DNA of 64,000 nt from Marisediminitalea aggregata (GCF_900129565.1 NZ_FQWD01000002.1:186001-250000); one strand, 5' to 3'; counted from the first letter of the stretch, positions 45,528 through 56,376 are shown. Notes: a model not told the origin generated them from the sequence alone. Numbers and translations are program-made.

Positions 45528-46706
45528 TTAACCTTCCTCGACTAGTGCCAGCGCAGCCAAACGGGCTTGCTTGTCCAGCTCTCGAATTTGTTGGATTGAT
45601 GAAACCTCGGTTGGTTCAAACCGATTTAGAATTTCTTCGTTAATTTGCGCAATTTGGGTAAAGCCAATTCGGTTTTCGAGGAAAGCCTGAACTGCGATTT
45701 CATTGGCAGCGTTTAAACGCGTTGTGGCCGACTGCCCTACCCGACAGGCTTCAATGGCTAGGTAAAGATTAGGGTATCGGGTTGCGCATGGCGTGGTAAA
45801 ACTCAGGTCCGCCAGCGTAGAAAAATCCAATGGTGCCACACCAGCATCAATGCGATTGGGGTACCCCAGACCGTAAGCGATCGGCGTACGCATATCAGGA
45901 TTGCCCAACTGGGCTAATACTGAACCGTCGATGTATTGCACCATAGAATGAATGGTGCTTTGCGGATGCAGAACCACCTGAATATCATCTTGTCCCAAGC
46001 CAAATAACCAGCAAGCCTCAATAAACTCCAGGCCTTTGTTCATCATGGTAGCGGAATCAACAGATATCTTGCGTCCCATGCTCCAGTTTGGGTGAGCACA
46101 GGCTTCATCAGGCGTGATATCCATAAACGATTGTAAATCCCGTTCGCGGAAAGGGCCTCCCGACCCGGTAAGCAGTATCTTACTGATGCCTGAAGCGTCC
46201 AAATCGCCGTAGCGAAAGTCCGCTGGCAAACATTGAAAAATCGCGTTGTGCTCACTGTCGATGGGCAATATTTCCGCTTTGGACTGTTTTGCGGCGTCGA
46301 TAAACAACGCACCGGACATCACCAGTGATTCTTTATTGGCCAACAACACCCGCTTACCGGCTTTCACTGCCGCCAGTGTGGGTTCCAATCCCGCAGCGCC
46401 GACAATAGACGCCATCACTGTATCGACTTCAGCGGCAGAGGCGACTTCTTCCAAAGCGCGTTGTCCAGCCAACACCTCCGAGCTTAATTCATAACGCAGA
46501 GCAAGTTCGTGGGCTTTGGCATAGTCTTGCTCGTCAGCCACAACTAAGTAGCGTGCGTGACAGGCTTTGGCTTGCTGAACCAGTCTCTCCAACTGCTTGT
46601 GACCGGTTATGGCAAACACCCGAAACAAGTCAGGATGACGCTGAATGACATCCAGCGTACTTTCGCCAATTGAGCCTGTTGCGCCTAATATTGTAACGGT
46701 TTGCAT
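45528..46706 (-). CDS. ispC: 1-deoxy-D-xylulose 5-phosphate reductoisomerase
   Basis: Second step of the non-mevalonate isoprenoid pathway, making MEP with NADPH. From ATG 46706 (MQTVTILGATGSIGESTLDV) it is 392 residues. NADPH loop GATGSIGES at about 7-15, LANKESLVMSGALFI near 120-135, PIDSEHNAIFQCLP near 145, and the metal/substrate site MMNKGLEFIEACWLFG. The frame is open to 46730, but the start overlaps the cdsA stop as TAATG, which settles it. Confidence 0.96.
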   Translation of the reverse strand: MQTVTILGATGSIGESTLDVIQRHPDLFRVFAITGHKQLERLVQQAKACHARYLVVADEQDYAKAHELALRYELSSEVLAGQRALEEVASAAEVDTVMASIVGAAGLEPTLAAVKAGKRVLLANKESLVMSGALFIDAAKQSKAEILPIDSEHNAIFQCLPADFRYGDLDASGISKILLTGSGGPFRERDLQSFMDITPDEACAHPNWSMGRKISVDSATMMNKGLEFIEACWLFGLGQDDIQVVLHPQSTIHSMVQYIDGSVLAQLGNPDMRTPIAYGLGYPNRIDAGVAPLDFSTLADLSFTTPCATRYPNLYLAIEACRVGQSATTRLNAANEIAVQAFLENRIGFTQIAQINEEILNRFEPTEVSSIQQIRELDKQARLAALALVEEG

Positions 46707-47569
46707 TACGCCATCCAGGTCACATAACAATACGCAAATACCGGGAAGGCAGCGGTAAGGCTGTCAATACGGTCGAGCAAACCACCGTGGCCAGGTAAAA
46801 TTCGACCGCTGTCTTTAATGCCTGCGCAACGCTTAAACATACTTTCGTTAAGATCGCCCAGCGCAGACACGCCTACGGTAAGTCCTCCGATTAACAAGTG
46901 TAACCAAATTCGGGAGGATTCAACCTGATAGTGCAGTGCTGCGAATGCAATAATGGCAAATGACGCCATTACGCCACCGAACAAACCTTCGAAGGTTTTA
47001 CCCGGCGATACGTTAGGACGAAGCTTATGCCGGCCAAACTTTACACCCACAAAGAACGCGCCGATATCGGCTGCCCAGACTATACCTAATACGTAAAATA
47101 TCAACGATGCGCCGTAGAACGCATCCACATCGTATAAACTGGCACGTAACGATACCACAGCAACCCAGGTCGGAATGAGCGTTAACACACCAAATAGACA
47201 GCGTATCATCCAGCTTTTCTGCCAGAATTTTGAATAACGGGGATAAGCGATGATCATCGCCAGAGACACCAGCCACCATAAACAGGCAACAGATAAAATC
47301 CAGTGATACAGACTATTGAGTTTACCCTGATACCAAATCATGTTGGTATCGACTAATCCGATTAACCCCAAACAGAGGGCCAATAGCACAAATAAAAATG
47401 CAATTTTGTGTGGACGTTTTGGCAGGCCTGACATATTTGCCCATTCATAACCACCCAACGCAATGACACCAGCAATCACATATTGAAATGCGTTGAGAGG
47501 CAAAAACAGAATAGCCAGAATAGCAAGAGGCGCTAAGATTAGCGCCGTAATGATTCGTTGCTTTAGCAT
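46706..47569 (-). CDS. cdsA: Phosphatidate cytidylyltransferase
   Basis: CdsA makes CDP-diacylglycerol for phospholipid synthesis. From ATG 47569 (MLKQRIITALILAPLAILAI) the product is 287 residues, the family length. There are about seven to eight membrane helices and the signature region WAADIGAFFVGVKFGRHKL then SPGKTFEGLFGG and DLNESMFKRCAGIKDSGRIL, ending at GHGGLLDRIDSL. The frame is open upstream to 47650 inside uppS, but those residues are charged and do not fit. The ribosome site is weak. Confidence 0.94.
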   Translation of the reverse strand: MLKQRIITALILAPLAILAILFLPLNAFQYVIAGVIALGGYEWANMSGLPKRPHKIAFLFVLLALCLGLIGLVDTNMIWYQGKLNSLYHWILSVACLWWLVSLAMIIAYPRYSKFWQKSWMIRCLFGVLTLIPTWVAVVSLRASLYDVDAFYGASLIFYVLGIVWAADIGAFFVGVKFGRHKLRPNVSPGKTFEGLFGGVMASFAIIAFAALHYQVESSRIWLHLLIGGLTVGVSALGDLNESMFKRCAGIKDSGRILPGHGGLLDRIDSLTAAFPVFAYCYVTWMA

Positions 47570-47615
47570 AACAGAAGTCTTTCGTAAGAGGTTGTCATAA
47601 TGCGAATAAAGGTGT

Positions 47616-48401
47616 TCACCCTTCAACCTCTTCCGCTTCGACCTGTTCACCGATTAAACCAAACCGACGCTGACGTTCACTGAAGTCTTTGACTGCCAGA
47701 TAAAACGCCTCTTCATCAAAGTCAGGCCAGAGTACATCCGTGAAGTACAATTCTGCATAAGCGCATTGCCATAGCAGGAAATTACTGATTCGATGTTCAC
47801 CACCGGTGCGGATCAATAAATCCAGCTCTGGCAGGCCCTGGGTAGACATATACTGATCGAATCCAGTCTCATCGATATTGTCAACCGCAACATTCCCAGC
47901 TGCGATGTCCTGCGCCATTTGCTTCGCCGCGTGCAGAATATCCCAACGCCCACCATAGTTGGCGGCGATATTCAGAACGAGATCCGTATTTTCCGACGTC
48001 ATTTCTTCGGCTTTACGGATCTTACTAACCAGTTTATCGTCAAAGCGACTGAGATCACCCAGTACCTGCAAGCGTACGCCGTTTTTGTTCAGGCGCTTCG
48101 CTTCTTTGTTTAACACCAGGTTAAACAAATCCATTAACACGCTGACTTCTTCTTCCGGGCGCTTCCAGTTTTCACTACTGAAGGCAAATAAGGTGAGTAC
48201 CTGAATATTGCTTTGACGGGCAAAACGCACCGCTGCACGCACTGACTCAACGCCAGCACGATGACCAAAGGTTCGAATCTTTCCCTTTTTCTTTGCCCAG
48301 CGACCGTTGCCATCCATGATGATAGCAACGTGCTGTGGCACCTTTAACGACGCGAGGCGCTCAGCCACCGTCGTTGCGATGTCATTTTCCGAAGGTTGCA
48401 T
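47616..48401 (-). CDS. uppS: Undecaprenyl diphosphate synthase
   Basis: Cis-prenyltransferase that makes the C55 lipid carrier for peptidoglycan and LPS. The 261-residue product has AIIMDGNGRWAKKKGKIR with the catalytic Asp at about 29, VESVRAAVRFARQ, FAFSSENWKRP, and DLLIRTGGEHRISNFLLWQ near 205. Standard position between frr (8 bases) and cdsA. Confidence 0.96.
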   Translation of the reverse strand: MQPSENDIATTVAERLASLKVPQHVAIIMDGNGRWAKKKGKIRTFGHRAGVESVRAAVRFARQSNIQVLTLFAFSSENWKRPEEEVSVLMDLFNLVLNKEAKRLNKNGVRLQVLGDLSRFDDKLVSKIRKAEEMTSENTDLVLNIAANYGGRWDILHAAKQMAQDIAAGNVAVDNIDETGFDQYMSTQGLPELDLLIRTGGEHRISNFLLWQCAYAELYFTDVLWPDFDEEAFYLAVKDFSERQRRFGLIGEQVEAEEVEG

Positions 48402-48409
48402 AACGACAA

Positions 48410-48967
48410 CTACACTTCCATTAATTCTTTTTCTTTATCTGCCAGCATGTTGTCGACAGTTTTAATGAATTCATTGGTCAGTGTTTGAATGTTCTCTTCC
48501 GCTGCACGGCTTTCGTCTTCACTGATCTCCTTTTCCTTCAGCAACTCTTTTACGTCACTGTTGGCGTCACGGCGAATGTTACGAATAGCCACACGGCCTT
48601 GTTCAGCTTCGTTACGTACCACGCGGATCAGGTCCTTACGACGCTCTTCTGTCAGTGGCGGTAATGGAATACGAATAGTAGTGCCCGCACTCATTGGGTT
48701 CAAACCCAGGCCAGACTGCATAATGGCTTTTTCAACGGCCTGAATGGCGCTCTTATCGAAAACAGTCAACGCCAGGGTACGGCTGTCTTCTGCCACGACG
48801 TTAGCAACCTGACGCAATGGCGTATCAACGCCATAATAGGGTACCTGGATACCGTCCAGTAGCGCCGGGTGTGCACGGCCGGTGCGGATTTTACTCAGTT
48901 GGCTTTTCAGCGCACTAATACTTTTTTCCATGCGCTCACGCGCATCTAATTCAATTTCATCAATCAC
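48410..48967 (-). CDS. frr: Ribosome recycling factor
   Basis: RRF works with EF-G to split post-termination ribosomes. The 185-residue product is the family length and all helical plus a small beta domain. Motifs include [39 protein letters not shown] and [20 protein letters not shown]. It follows pyrH by 18 bases. It is intact, which matters because the upstream pyrH frame is interrupted. Confidence 0.96.
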   Translation of the reverse strand: MIDEIELDARERMEKSISALKSQLSKIRTGRAHPALLDGIQVPYYGVDTPLRQVANVVAEDSRTLALTVFDKSAIQAVEKAIMQSGLGLNPMSAGTTIRIPLPPLTEERRKDLIRVVRNEAEQGRVAIRNIRRDANSDVKELLKEKEISEDESRAAEENIQTLTNEFIKTVDNMLADKEKELMEV

Positions 48968-48985
48968 GGTTAAATTCCTGTATTT

Positions 48986-49729
48986 TTATTTTTCGACACT
49001 GTCGCTGTGCGTAATCAGTGTGCCTTCAGGTTCGCCCATTACTACCCGCTTCAGGCAGCCAGGCTTATTCATATTAAATACACGTATGGGTAGACTGTGG
49101 TCCCGGGCCAGCGTAAACGCCGACAAATCCATCACTTTCAGTTCTTTTTCCAGGACTTCCTGGTAAGAAAGTTGCGAGTACATTTGCGCTTCTGGATTTT
49201 TTACCGGGTCGTCGTTATAAACGCCGTCCACTTTTGTGGCCTTTAATACGGCATCCGCTTCAATTTCGATACCGCGCAAACAGGCTGCAGAATCGGTTGT
49301 GAAGAACGGGTTTCCGGTACCGGCCGAGAAAATGACTACACGACCAGACTTCAGCAGACTGATTGCCTCTGCCCAGTTTTAAGCGTCACACACGCCATTC
49401 AGAGGAATAGCAGACATTAGACGGGCGTTTACAAACGCGCGGTGCAGCGCGTCACGCATGGCCAGGCCGTTCATCACCGTTGCCAGCATACCCATATGAT
49501 CACCAACAACGCGGTTCATGCCAGCCTTTGCCAGTCCTTCACCGCGAAACAGGTTGCCACCGCCGATAACCAGCCCCACCTGTACACCCAACTCGACCAG
49601 CTCTTTGATTTCCTGCGCCATACGGTCGAGTACTTTGGGATCAATACCAAAGCCTTCTTTACCCATAAGCGCCTCACCACTCAGTTTAAGTAGTATGCGT
49701 CGGTAGGCGGATTTTGGTGTGATGCTCAT
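48986..49729 (-). pseudogene. pyrH: UMP kinase gene interrupted by an in-frame TAA
   Basis: UMP kinase phosphorylates UMP to UDP and is normally essential. The frame from ATG 49729 to 48986 is 248 codons and keeps one reading frame throughout. Residues 1-116 ([51 protein letters not shown]) are normal. Codon 117 is TAA (49381-49379). The downstream part NWAEAISLL ... [20 protein letters not shown] ... [16 protein letters not shown] continues in register. The E. coli sequence has CDSYSWAEA here, so a Tyr codon is expected and a single TAC/TAT to TAA change explains the break. Real nonsense mutation, sequencing error or recoding cannot be told apart. Gene order tsf-pyrH-frr is canonical. Confidence 0.9.
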
Positions 49730-49845
49730 TGTTATAGTTTCCTCTTGATTCGGCTTGGGTCATAGTTCGCTGTACAAATTATGAACCAAACCGACTTAAT
49801 CGGTCGTTATGTCTCTGTGCGGCACTGTAGCCATGGCGGCTTACT

Positions 49846-49873
49846 CATAAAAAAGCACCCCCGAAGAGGTGCT
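49846..49873 (-). terminator. Terminator of rpsB-tsf
   Basis: Stem AGCACCCC (49854-49861) / GAGGTGCT (49866-49873), with a UUCG tetraloop on the transcript, and a T-run to 49849. It separates tsf from pyrH, which has about 117 bases of further upstream DNA without a convincing promoter. Confidence 0.85.
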
Positions 49874-49919
49874 CGTAAGTGTATCCGACATTGGCCGAAT
49901 GCAAAAGTCAAACCGCCAA

Positions 49920-50792
49920 TTATTTCTTAGCAGCTTCCATTTGCGCAGCAACTTCAGCCGCGAAGTCTTCAGTTTTCTTCTCGATACCTTCACCCACTTC
50001 GAAACGTACGAAGTTAACAACATCGGCGCCCTTGCTCTTCAGCAGGTCACCAACAGTTACAGAAGGATCTTTAACGAAAGGCTGACCAGTCAGGCTGATT
50101 TCGCCAGTGAATTTCTTCATACGACCAGCAACCATCTTCTCAGCGATGTCAGCAGGTTTGCCTGACTGCATGGCGATTTCGATTTGGATGGCTTTTTCTT
50201 TCTCTACTACTTCAGCTGGAACCTGTTCAGGCTTAACGAACTGAGGTACAGAAGCAGCAACGTGCATTGCAACGTCTTTCGCCAGTTCTTCTTCGCCGCC
50301 TTCAAGGATAGCCAGAACACCAATACGCGCACCGTGAGTGTATGCACCCAGGTTGTTACCTTCAACAGTCAGTACACGACGTGGAGAGATGTTTTCACCG
50401 ATTTTAGCTACCAGTGTGTCACGAACGTCGCTTACTACGCCGCCTTCGATTTCAGAAGCGTTCAGTGCTTCGATATCGCTCAGGCTGTTCGCAAACGCAA
50501 CGTCCAGCAATTTGTTACCGAAAGCCAGGAAGCCTTCGTCACGGGCTACGAAGTCAGTTTCACAGTTCAGTTCAAGGATAGTCGCTTTGCCACCTTCAAC
50601 TTTAGTCAGGATTACACCTTCAGCAGCGATACGGCCTGCTTTCTTAGCGGCTTTAGCCTGACCTGACTTACGCATGTTCTCGATGGCCAGTTCGATGTCA
50701 CCATCGGTTTCTACTAACGCTTTTTTGCAATCCAGCATGCCGGCGCCAGTACGTTCACGCAATTCTTTTACAAGTGCTGCAGTCACTGCCAT
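49920..50792 (-). CDS. tsf: Elongation factor Ts
   Basis: EF-Ts is the nucleotide-exchange factor of EF-Tu. From ATG 50792 the product is 290 residues: [40 protein letters not shown] (UBA-like N-terminal domain), then [20 protein letters not shown] and the C-terminal dimerisation region. The frame also has a TTG two codons earlier, but AGGA at 7-base spacing favours the ATG. It follows rpsB after 117 bases with an attenuator hairpin. Confidence 0.96.
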   Translation of the reverse strand: MAVTAALVKELRERTGAGMLDCKKALVETDGDIELAIENMRKSGQAKAAKKAGRIAAEGVILTKVEGGKATILELNCETDFVARDEGFLAFGNKLLDVAFANSLSDIEALNASEIEGGVVSDVRDTLVAKIGENISPRRVLTVEGNNLGAYTHGARIGVLAILEGGEEELAKDVAMHVAASVPQFVKPEQVPAEVVEKEKAIQIEIAMQSGKPADIAEKMVAGRMKKFTGEISLTGQPFVKDPSVTVGDLLKSKGADVVNFVRFEVGEGIEKKTEDFAAEVAAQMEAAKK

Positions 50793-50823
50793 TTTCAATT
50801 CCTCAGCAATAATTTTAAATTTA

Positions 50824-50848
50824 AGTTTAAAAGGGGCGACAGCCCCTC
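50824..50848 (-). terminator. Attenuator hairpin between rpsB and tsf
   Basis: AGGGGC (50832-50837) / GCCCCT (50842-50847), loop GACA, then TTTTAAAC on the minus strand. A second hairpin, ATGACCC (50872-50878) / GGGTCAT (50895-50901), lies nearer rpsB but lacks a T-run. Together they could lower tsf relative to rpsB. Confidence 0.6.
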
Positions 50849-50909
50849 TTAGATAATTCGATAGTTAAGCAATGACCCCGAAGCAACTGCCTCAGGGTCA
50901 TAAAGCAAA

Positions 50910-51641
50910 TTACTCTGCTGCTTCGACGAAGTCGTCTTGTTCAGCTTGTACTTCCAGGTTGTTTTCACGACCTGAGTTTACTGCGTCAGCCGCAGCGTTT
51001 AAGTACAGTTGAATTGCACGGATTGCATCGTCGTTACCAGGGATGATGTAGTCAACACCGTCTGGGTTTGAGTTGGTATCAACCACTGCAACTACCGGAA
51101 TACCCAGGTTGCGAGCTTCAGTTACCGCGATGTGCTCGTGATCAGCGTCGATTACGAACAATACATCTGGCAGACCGCCCATGTCTTTGATACCGCCCAG
51201 GCTGCTTTCCAGCTTGTCCATTTCACGCTGAAGCATCAGCGCTTCTTTTTTGGTCAGCTTTTCGAAAGTACCGTCCTGGCTTTGTTGCTCAAGATCTTTA
51301 AGACGCTTGATTGACTGACGAACTGTTTTCCAGTTGGTCAACATACCGCCCAACCAACGCTTGTTCACGTAGAATTGGTCACATTTTTGTGCCGCTTCTT
51401 TCACTGCATCGCCAGCAGCACGCTTAGTGCCTACGAACAGAACTTTACCTTTCTTAGCAGATACGCCAGACAGGAAGTTAAGTGCGTTGTTGAACAGTGG
51501 AACTGTTTTTTCAAGGTTGATGATGTGAACTTTGTTACGTGCGCCAAAGATGAAAGGCTTCATTTTTGGGTTCCAGTAACGAGTTTGGTGACCAAAGTGC
51601 ACGCCGGCTTTCAGCATGTCACGCATAGATACGTTTGCCAT
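50910..51641 (-). CDS. rpsB: 30S ribosomal protein S2
   Basis: Structural protein of the small ribosomal subunit. From ATG 51641 ([20 protein letters not shown]) it is 243 residues, the family length. Conserved [51 protein letters not shown] and [20 protein letters not shown]. The longer frame to 51704 is not supported: AGGAAATATC precedes ATG 51641. Confidence 0.97.
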   Translation of the reverse strand: MANVSMRDMLKAGVHFGHQTRYWNPKMKPFIFGARNKVHIINLEKTVPLFNNALNFLSGVSAKKGKVLFVGTKRAAGDAVKEAAQKCDQFYVNKRWLGGMLTNWKTVRQSIKRLKDLEQQSQDGTFEKLTKKEALMLQREMDKLESSLGGIKDMGGLPDVLFVIDADHEHIAVTEARNLGIPVVAVVDTNSNPDGVDYIIPGNDDAIRAIQLYLNAAADAVNSGRENNLEVQAEQDDFVEAAE

Positions 51642-51817
51642 TGATATTTCCTCAATTGGGGTTAGGCCTCCATACACCCTTTGTATCGATCCGCAAGCGG
51701 ACACCCCGACACGCAGTCATAGTGTATGTGTGTGTTTAAATTAAGTTTATACTCTTGAGTGTTGCAGCACTGTGACAGTATTGAAACGGCATCTGACTGG
51801 CAGATATTCCCAAAAGC
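51642..51817 (-). promoter_or_regulatory. Long rpsB leader RNA
   Basis: About 175 nt between the predicted start of transcription and the rpsB ATG. In gammaproteobacteria S2 autoregulates through this leader. The segment contains possible stems (for example near 51680-51700), but no clear Rfam motif could be confirmed by eye. Confidence 0.5.
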
Positions 51818-51823
51818 GCGCGC

Positions 51824-51852
51824 TTTATACCACGAAGTGCCCGAAGACTCAA
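51824..51852 (-). promoter_or_regulatory. rpsB promoter
   Basis: Minus strand TTGAGT (51852-51847), 17-base spacer, TATAAA (51829-51824), followed by a GC-rich discriminator GCGCGCGC. The discriminator is typical of stringently controlled ribosomal promoters. Confidence 0.8.
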
Positions 51853-51948
51853 GAAAACAGGCCATATTGTCTGCATAAAAGCGTGTGCAACTATACAGGG
51901 GCGGCGGTATTCGATACCATAGCCGCTCGCTAACCTGCCCAATTGTAT

Positions 51949-51976
51949 TTGAACCGGGCAGATTACACCGTATTAC
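51949..51976 (+). promoter_or_regulatory. Candidate promoter of map
   Basis: TTGAAC (51949-51954), 16-base spacer, TATTAC (51971-51976), about 27 bases before the map GTG. Divergent from rpsB. Confidence 0.5.
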
Positions 51977-52002
51977 GATTTGCCAAATGAAAGAGGATTC
52001 GG

Positions 52003-52797
52003 GTGGCTGCAATTATCAAAACCGCTGAAGAAATCGAGAAAATGCGTGTCGCAGGACGTCTTGCGGCAGAAGTACTGACCATGATTGGCGACTACGTCAA
52101 AAAAGGGGTAACTACTGACGAGCTGAATACGATTTGTCACGATTACATTGTTAACCAACAGCAGGCCATTCCCGCGCCCCTGAATTACGGCCATCCGCCG
52201 TTTCCCAAATCGATCTGTACGTCGGTCAACCACGTTATTTGTCACGGCATCCCTGCCGACAAAAAACTGAAAGACGGCGATATTGTGAATATCGATGTCA
52301 CGGTAATCAAAGACGGCTACCACGGTGACACCTCAAAAATGTTTGTCGTAGGCAAGCCAAGCATCATGGCAGAGCGCCTGATGCGCGTGACACAGGAATG
52401 TCTGTATAAGTCGATTCAGCAAGTTCGTCCTGGTATGCGTTTAGGTGACATTGGCCATATTTGCCAAACTCACGCCGAAGCACACAACTATTCAATTGTG
52501 CGTGAATATTGCGGCCATGGTATCGGCGCAGGCTTCCACGAAGAGCCGCAAATTGTACATTACGGTCGTCCAGGCACTGGTGAAGAATTGGTGCCTGGCA
52601 TGTGCTTTACGATTGAACCCATGGTCAATGCGGGCAAACGGTATTCCAAAATTCTGCCCGACCAATGGACGGTAGTAACCAAAGACCGTAGTTTGAGTGC
52701 CCAGTGGGAGCATACACTACTGGTAACCGATGACGGCGTAGAGGTATTAACTCTGCGAGATGAAGAATCATTAGAGCGTTTTTATCATCATTCATAG
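52003..52797 (+). CDS. map: Methionine aminopeptidase type I
   Basis: Removes the initiator Met from nascent proteins. The 264-residue product is family length. Metal ligands are seen in IVNIDVTVIKDGYHGDTSKM (two Asp), the GHGIGAGFHEEPQIVHYG His region, and FTIEPMVNAG and QWEHTLLV (two Glu). Start is GTG 52003 with a GAGG ribosome site 6 bases upstream. It is divergent from rpsB, the usual gammaproteobacterial arrangement, and is followed by a strong terminator. Confidence 0.96.
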   Translation: MAAIIKTAEEIEKMRVAGRLAAEVLTMIGDYVKKGVTTDELNTICHDYIVNQQQAIPAPLNYGHPPFPKSICTSVNHVICHGIPADKKLKDGDIVNIDVTVIKDGYHGDTSKMFVVGKPSIMAERLMRVTQECLYKSIQQVRPGMRLGDIGHICQTHAEAHNYSIVREYCGHGIGAGFHEEPQIVHYGRPGTGEELVPGMCFTIEPMVNAGKRYSKILPDQWTVVTKDRSLSAQWEHTLLVTDDGVEVLTLRDEESLERFYHHS

Positions 52798-52806
52798 TTT
52801 ATGATC

Positions 52807-52840
52807 AGCCCGCAGGCTCTTGGGCCTGCGGGCTTTTTCT
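52807..52840 (+). terminator. Terminator of map
   Basis: Ten-base stem GCCCGCAGGC (52808-52817) / GCCTGCGGGC (52824-52833), then TTTTTCTT. Confidence 0.9.
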
Positions 52841-52900
52841 TGTCAGGTAAAACCCGCCGGTTTTGACGTTCGGCCTGACACTAAACCCTGAAGTCAACAA

Positions 52901-55555
52901 GTGGGTAGCTTTGTGAATTTACAACAGTTATGTGACAACGCATCATCGCTGGAATCTGTAGACGACATTAAGGCGATAAAAGAACTGGTGCAAAGCAGTT
53001 ACGATTGGCTGACGGCATCATTTAACAAACAGCCCATTGATACGCTGGTCACGGGCCGCGCCACGTTCATCGACTGCTTGCTACAACGCATCTGGCACCT
53101 GTATGGCCTGGAAGACGCCAAGCACCTCGCACTCTGCGCTGTAGGTGGGTATGGCCGGGGACATTTACAGCCCTACTCAGATATCGACTTATTGATCGTA
53201 AGTAAAAAAGCACTCAAGCCCGATGTAAAAGAAAAAATCGGCATGTTTATCACCTTGTTATGGGATATCAAGCTCGATGTTGGGCAGTCGGTCAGAACCA
53301 TAAAAGAAACCGTCAAGCTGGCCAAAGAAGACATCTCTATTGCAACCAACCTGGTTGAAAGCCGGTACCTGTGCGGATGTGAAGATACCTTCGAAGATTT
53401 GTGGCACGCCGTTAACGTTAAAAGCAGCTGGACCAGCCAAGCGTTTTTTGTAGCAAAATACGAAGAGCAACAGGCACGTCATGCCAAATTCAATGGGACC
53501 TCCTATAACCTGGAACCCAATATAAAGGAAAACCCCGGATGCCTGCGTGACATTCAGTCTATTGGCTGGGTGGCCAAGAAACACTTCCGTGAATACGATG
53601 GCTGGAATTTAGTCGGCCATGGTTACTTTACCGAAAATGAACACGCTGAATTAATCGAATGCCGCATGGCGCTGTGGCGGATCCGTTTTGCATTGCACAT
53701 GGTTGCAGGCCGCAGCGAAAACCGCTTGTTATTCGATTATCAAACCGATGTTGCACGCATGCTCGAATACGGTGACGACAACAAAACCGCTGTGGAAAAG
53801 ATGATGAAGGCGTTTTTCCGCACGGTACGTCGTGTAACCGAGCTTAACCAGTTACTACTACAACGCTTCCGTTATGACATGCTGAATCAGTCAATTCAGT
53901 GTCAGCAAACGATCAACGACGATTTTTGCTTGTCTGACGGGCGTATTTCACCACGTCACGAAAACGTCTTCCCAACACCGGAAGCCATTCTTGACTTCTT
54001 ACGGGTGATTGCAGATACACCCGATACAGTAGGTCTGGATACTGATTGTATTCGCCAGTTGCGCAACGCACGCAGACGTTTCCAGGACACCTATTATGTG
54101 GAGCGGGAAGCTTGTCGCGTTAAGCTCATTGAGTTATTTAAACACCCGCACTTTTTTGACTTCGCCTGGGACATCATGCACCAGTACGGCATATTGCAGT
54201 CGTATTTACCCCAGTGGGATCACATTGTAGGTATGATGCAGTTTGATCTGTTCCACGCGTACACGGTAGACGAGCATACGCACCGCCTGGTCAAACACGT
54301 TAATCATTACTTTTCTGACCGCAACGTCGAATTTCCGCGCTGTGGCCGGATTGTGAAAAACCTGGATAAACCAGAATTACTGTATATCGCGGCTATATTT
54401 CACGATATTGCCAAAGGCCGAAATGGTGATCACTCTACACTCGGCGCAAAGGATGTAGCTTCATTTTGTGAAGCGCACAACATCGTCAGCAGCGACGCGG
54501 AACTCATCGCCTGGCTGGTAGAAAATCACCTGTTGATGTCGGTGGTGGCGCAGCGCCGTGATATTTATGATCCGGATGTTGTAAATGATTTCGCCACGGC
54601 TGTGCGCAGTCAGGGACACCTGAACTTGCTTTATGCACTCACCCTGGCTGACATACGCGCCACCAATGACAACCTGTGGAACGACTGGAAATCGTCGTTA
54701 CTCAGAGAACTGTATTTGATGACTCAAAAAGCGCTGGATAACGGGTTACAGTGTGGTGTTACCATGCAGGAACGGGTTGAGTTACACAAGAGTAAAGCCT
54801 TGGCCTCACTGCAACAGCAAGGCATAGATGACGCTGCGCTGATGACCCTGTGGTCACGTTTTGAAGACGACTACTTCGCGCGCTTCCGCCCAGAGCAGAT
54901 TGCCTGGCATTCACGGGAAATACTCGCCTTCGAACCCATTGAAGACGACGCAGTGATGTTGATAAAAACCAATAACGACATCGCAAAAGGCGGCACTGAG
55001 CTGCTCATGTACGGTAAAGACCGTCCTGCACTGTTTGCGCAAATTGCTTCTGTGCTGGATAGCCGAAACTGTACTATCCGCGATGCACACATTGCAGTGA
55101 CCCGTGATGGTCATGTTTTCGATAGCATGTTGATTCTGGAAAACGACGGTTCCCGTATCGACAGTGAATCCAGAATGCGGTCAATCGAAGCAGCAATTGC
55201 TGATCAGCTATTAAAGCCTGGCAGAAACCACACAAACACGCGTAAACTGTCGCGTCAGCACAAACAATTAAACGTGCCGGTTAAGGTTCGTTTTTACTCG
55301 GCACAGGACGATGCCACACTTATAGAGTTGGAAGCACTGGACGCACCTGGAATTTTGGCAAAAGTAGGCCATGCTTTTGTCGATTGTAAACTCACATTAA
55401 AATTAGCCAAAATTGCCACCATCGGTGAACGCGCCGAAGACGTGTTTATCGTCAGTAATGAGCAAGGTAAAGCCCTAACGCCGGAAGAACAGACTGCGTT
55501 GAAAAAACGCATATTGTTTAAACTTGATCAACTTGAAGATATCAACATACCATGA
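52901..55555 (+). CDS. glnD: [Protein-PII] uridylyltransferase/uridylyl-removing enzyme
   Basis: GlnD senses glutamine and adds or removes UMP on PII to control nitrogen metabolism. The 884-residue product has a nucleotidyltransferase domain ([20 protein letters not shown] near 85-105). An HD hydrolase domain follows, with [20 protein letters not shown] near 495-515, and two C-terminal ACT domains ([38 protein letters not shown]) for glutamine binding. Starts GTG 52901 and GTG 52913 are both possible. The stop overlaps the dapD start (ATGA). Confidence 0.96.
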   Translation: MGSFVNLQQLCDNASSLESVDDIKAIKELVQSSYDWLTASFNKQPIDTLVTGRATFIDCLLQRIWHLYGLEDAKHLALCAVGGYGRGHLQPYSDIDLLIVSKKALKPDVKEKIGMFITLLWDIKLDVGQSVRTIKETVKLAKEDISIATNLVESRYLCGCEDTFEDLWHAVNVKSSWTSQAFFVAKYEEQQARHAKFNGTSYNLEPNIKENPGCLRDIQSIGWVAKKHFREYDGWNLVGHGYFTENEHAELIECRMALWRIRFALHMVAGRSENRLLFDYQTDVARMLEYGDDNKTAVEKMMKAFFRTVRRVTELNQLLLQRFRYDMLNQSIQCQQTINDDFCLSDGRISPRHENVFPTPEAILDFLRVIADTPDTVGLDTDCIRQLRNARRRFQDTYYVEREACRVKLIELFKHPHFFDFAWDIMHQYGILQSYLPQWDHIVGMMQFDLFHAYTVDEHTHRLVKHVNHYFSDRNVEFPRCGRIVKNLDKPELLYIAAIFHDIAKGRNGDHSTLGAKDVASFCEAHNIVSSDAELIAWLVENHLLMSVVAQRRDIYDPDVVNDFATAVRSQGHLNLLYALTLADIRATNDNLWNDWKSSLLRELYLMTQKALDNGLQCGVTMQERVELHKSKALASLQQQGIDDAALMTLWSRFEDDYFARFRPEQIAWHSREILAFEPIEDDAVMLIKTNNDIAKGGTELLMYGKDRPALFAQIASVLDSRNCTIRDAHIAVTRDGHVFDSMLILENDGSRIDSESRMRSIEAAIADQLLKPGRNHTNTRKLSRQHKQLNVPVKVRFYSAQDDATLIELEALDAPGILAKVGHAFVDCKLTLKLAKIATIGERAEDVFIVSNEQGKALTPEEQTALKKRILFKLDQLEDINIP

Positions 55556-56376
55556 CTGAATTAAAAGCCATTATTGAAGCGGCCTTCGAAGACCGCGAGA
55601 ACATTACTCCTTCTGCCGCCCCGGCTGACGTAAAACAAGCGGTTAGCGATGCCATTGCCCTGCTCAACAGCGGTGAAGCACGCGTTGCAGAAAAAATTGC
55701 CGGCGAGTGGGTTGTACACCAATGGCTGAAGAAAGCCGTACTGCTTTACTTCCGCCTGCACAACAATGGTGTAATGGAAGGTGCAGAGAGCCGTTTCTAC
55801 GACAAGGTTCCGCTGAAATACGCAGACTACACTGCAGAACAATTTGCTGCTGAAGGTGTGCGCATTGTGCCACCGGCTGCAGTTCGTACCGGTTCTTACG
55901 TCGGCAAAAACGTAGTCGTTATGCCGTCTTATGTAAACATTGGTGCATACGTAGGCGAAGGCTCTATGGTTGACACCTGGGCAACCGTTGGCTCTTGTGC
56001 ACAAATCGGTAAAAACGTGCACTTGTCTGGTGGTGTTGGCATTGGCGGCGTATTAGAGCCACTGCAGGCTAACCCGACCATCATTGAAGACAACTGCTTC
56101 ATTGGTGCGCGTTCTGAAATTGTTGAAGGCGTAATCGTTGAAGAAGGCGCGGTTATCTCAATGGGTGTTTACATCGGTCAAAGCACTCGCATCTATGATC
56201 GTGAAACCGGTGAGATCCACTACGGCCGCGTTCCAGCAGGTGCAGTTGTAGTACCAGGTAACCTGCCAAGCAAAGACGGCAAGTACAGCCTGTATGCCGC
56301 TATTATCGTGAAAAAAGTCGATGCGAAAACCCGTGCAAAAGTAGGTATTAATGCCCTGCTTCGCGGTGCGGAATAA
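55552..56376 (+). CDS. dapD: Tetrahydrodipicolinate N-succinyltransferase
   Basis: DapD succinylates tetrahydrodipicolinate in the lysine/meso-diaminopimelate pathway. The 274-residue product matches the family. It has an N-terminal helical domain, then left-handed beta-helix hexapeptides (about 100-230), with [20 protein letters not shown] and [20 protein letters not shown]. It overlaps the glnD stop by 4 bases. The map-glnD-dapD order is typical. Confidence 0.97.
   Translation: MTELKAIIEAAFEDRENITPSAAPADVKQAVSDAIALLNSGEARVAEKIAGEWVVHQWLKKAVLLYFRLHNNGVMEGAESRFYDKVPLKYADYTAEQFAAEGVRIVPPAAVRTGSYVGKNVVVMPSYVNIGAYVGEGSMVDTWATVGSCAQIGKNVHLSGGVGIGGVLEPLQANPTIIEDNCFIGARSEIVEGVIVEEGAVISMGVYIGQSTRIYDRETGEIHYGRVPAGAVVVPGNLPSKDGKYSLYAAIIVKKVDAKTRAKVGINALLRGAE

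Noticed and set aside
49183..49279. A separate downstream pyrH start giving a second protein
   Set aside because: The apparent Met at 49279 is a TTG leucine codon inside a conserved stretch without a ribosome site.
48986..49729. Frameshift in pyrH
   Set aside because: Both halves are in one frame (744 bases, 248 codons) with only a TAA codon between, so it is a nonsense change, not an insertion or deletion.
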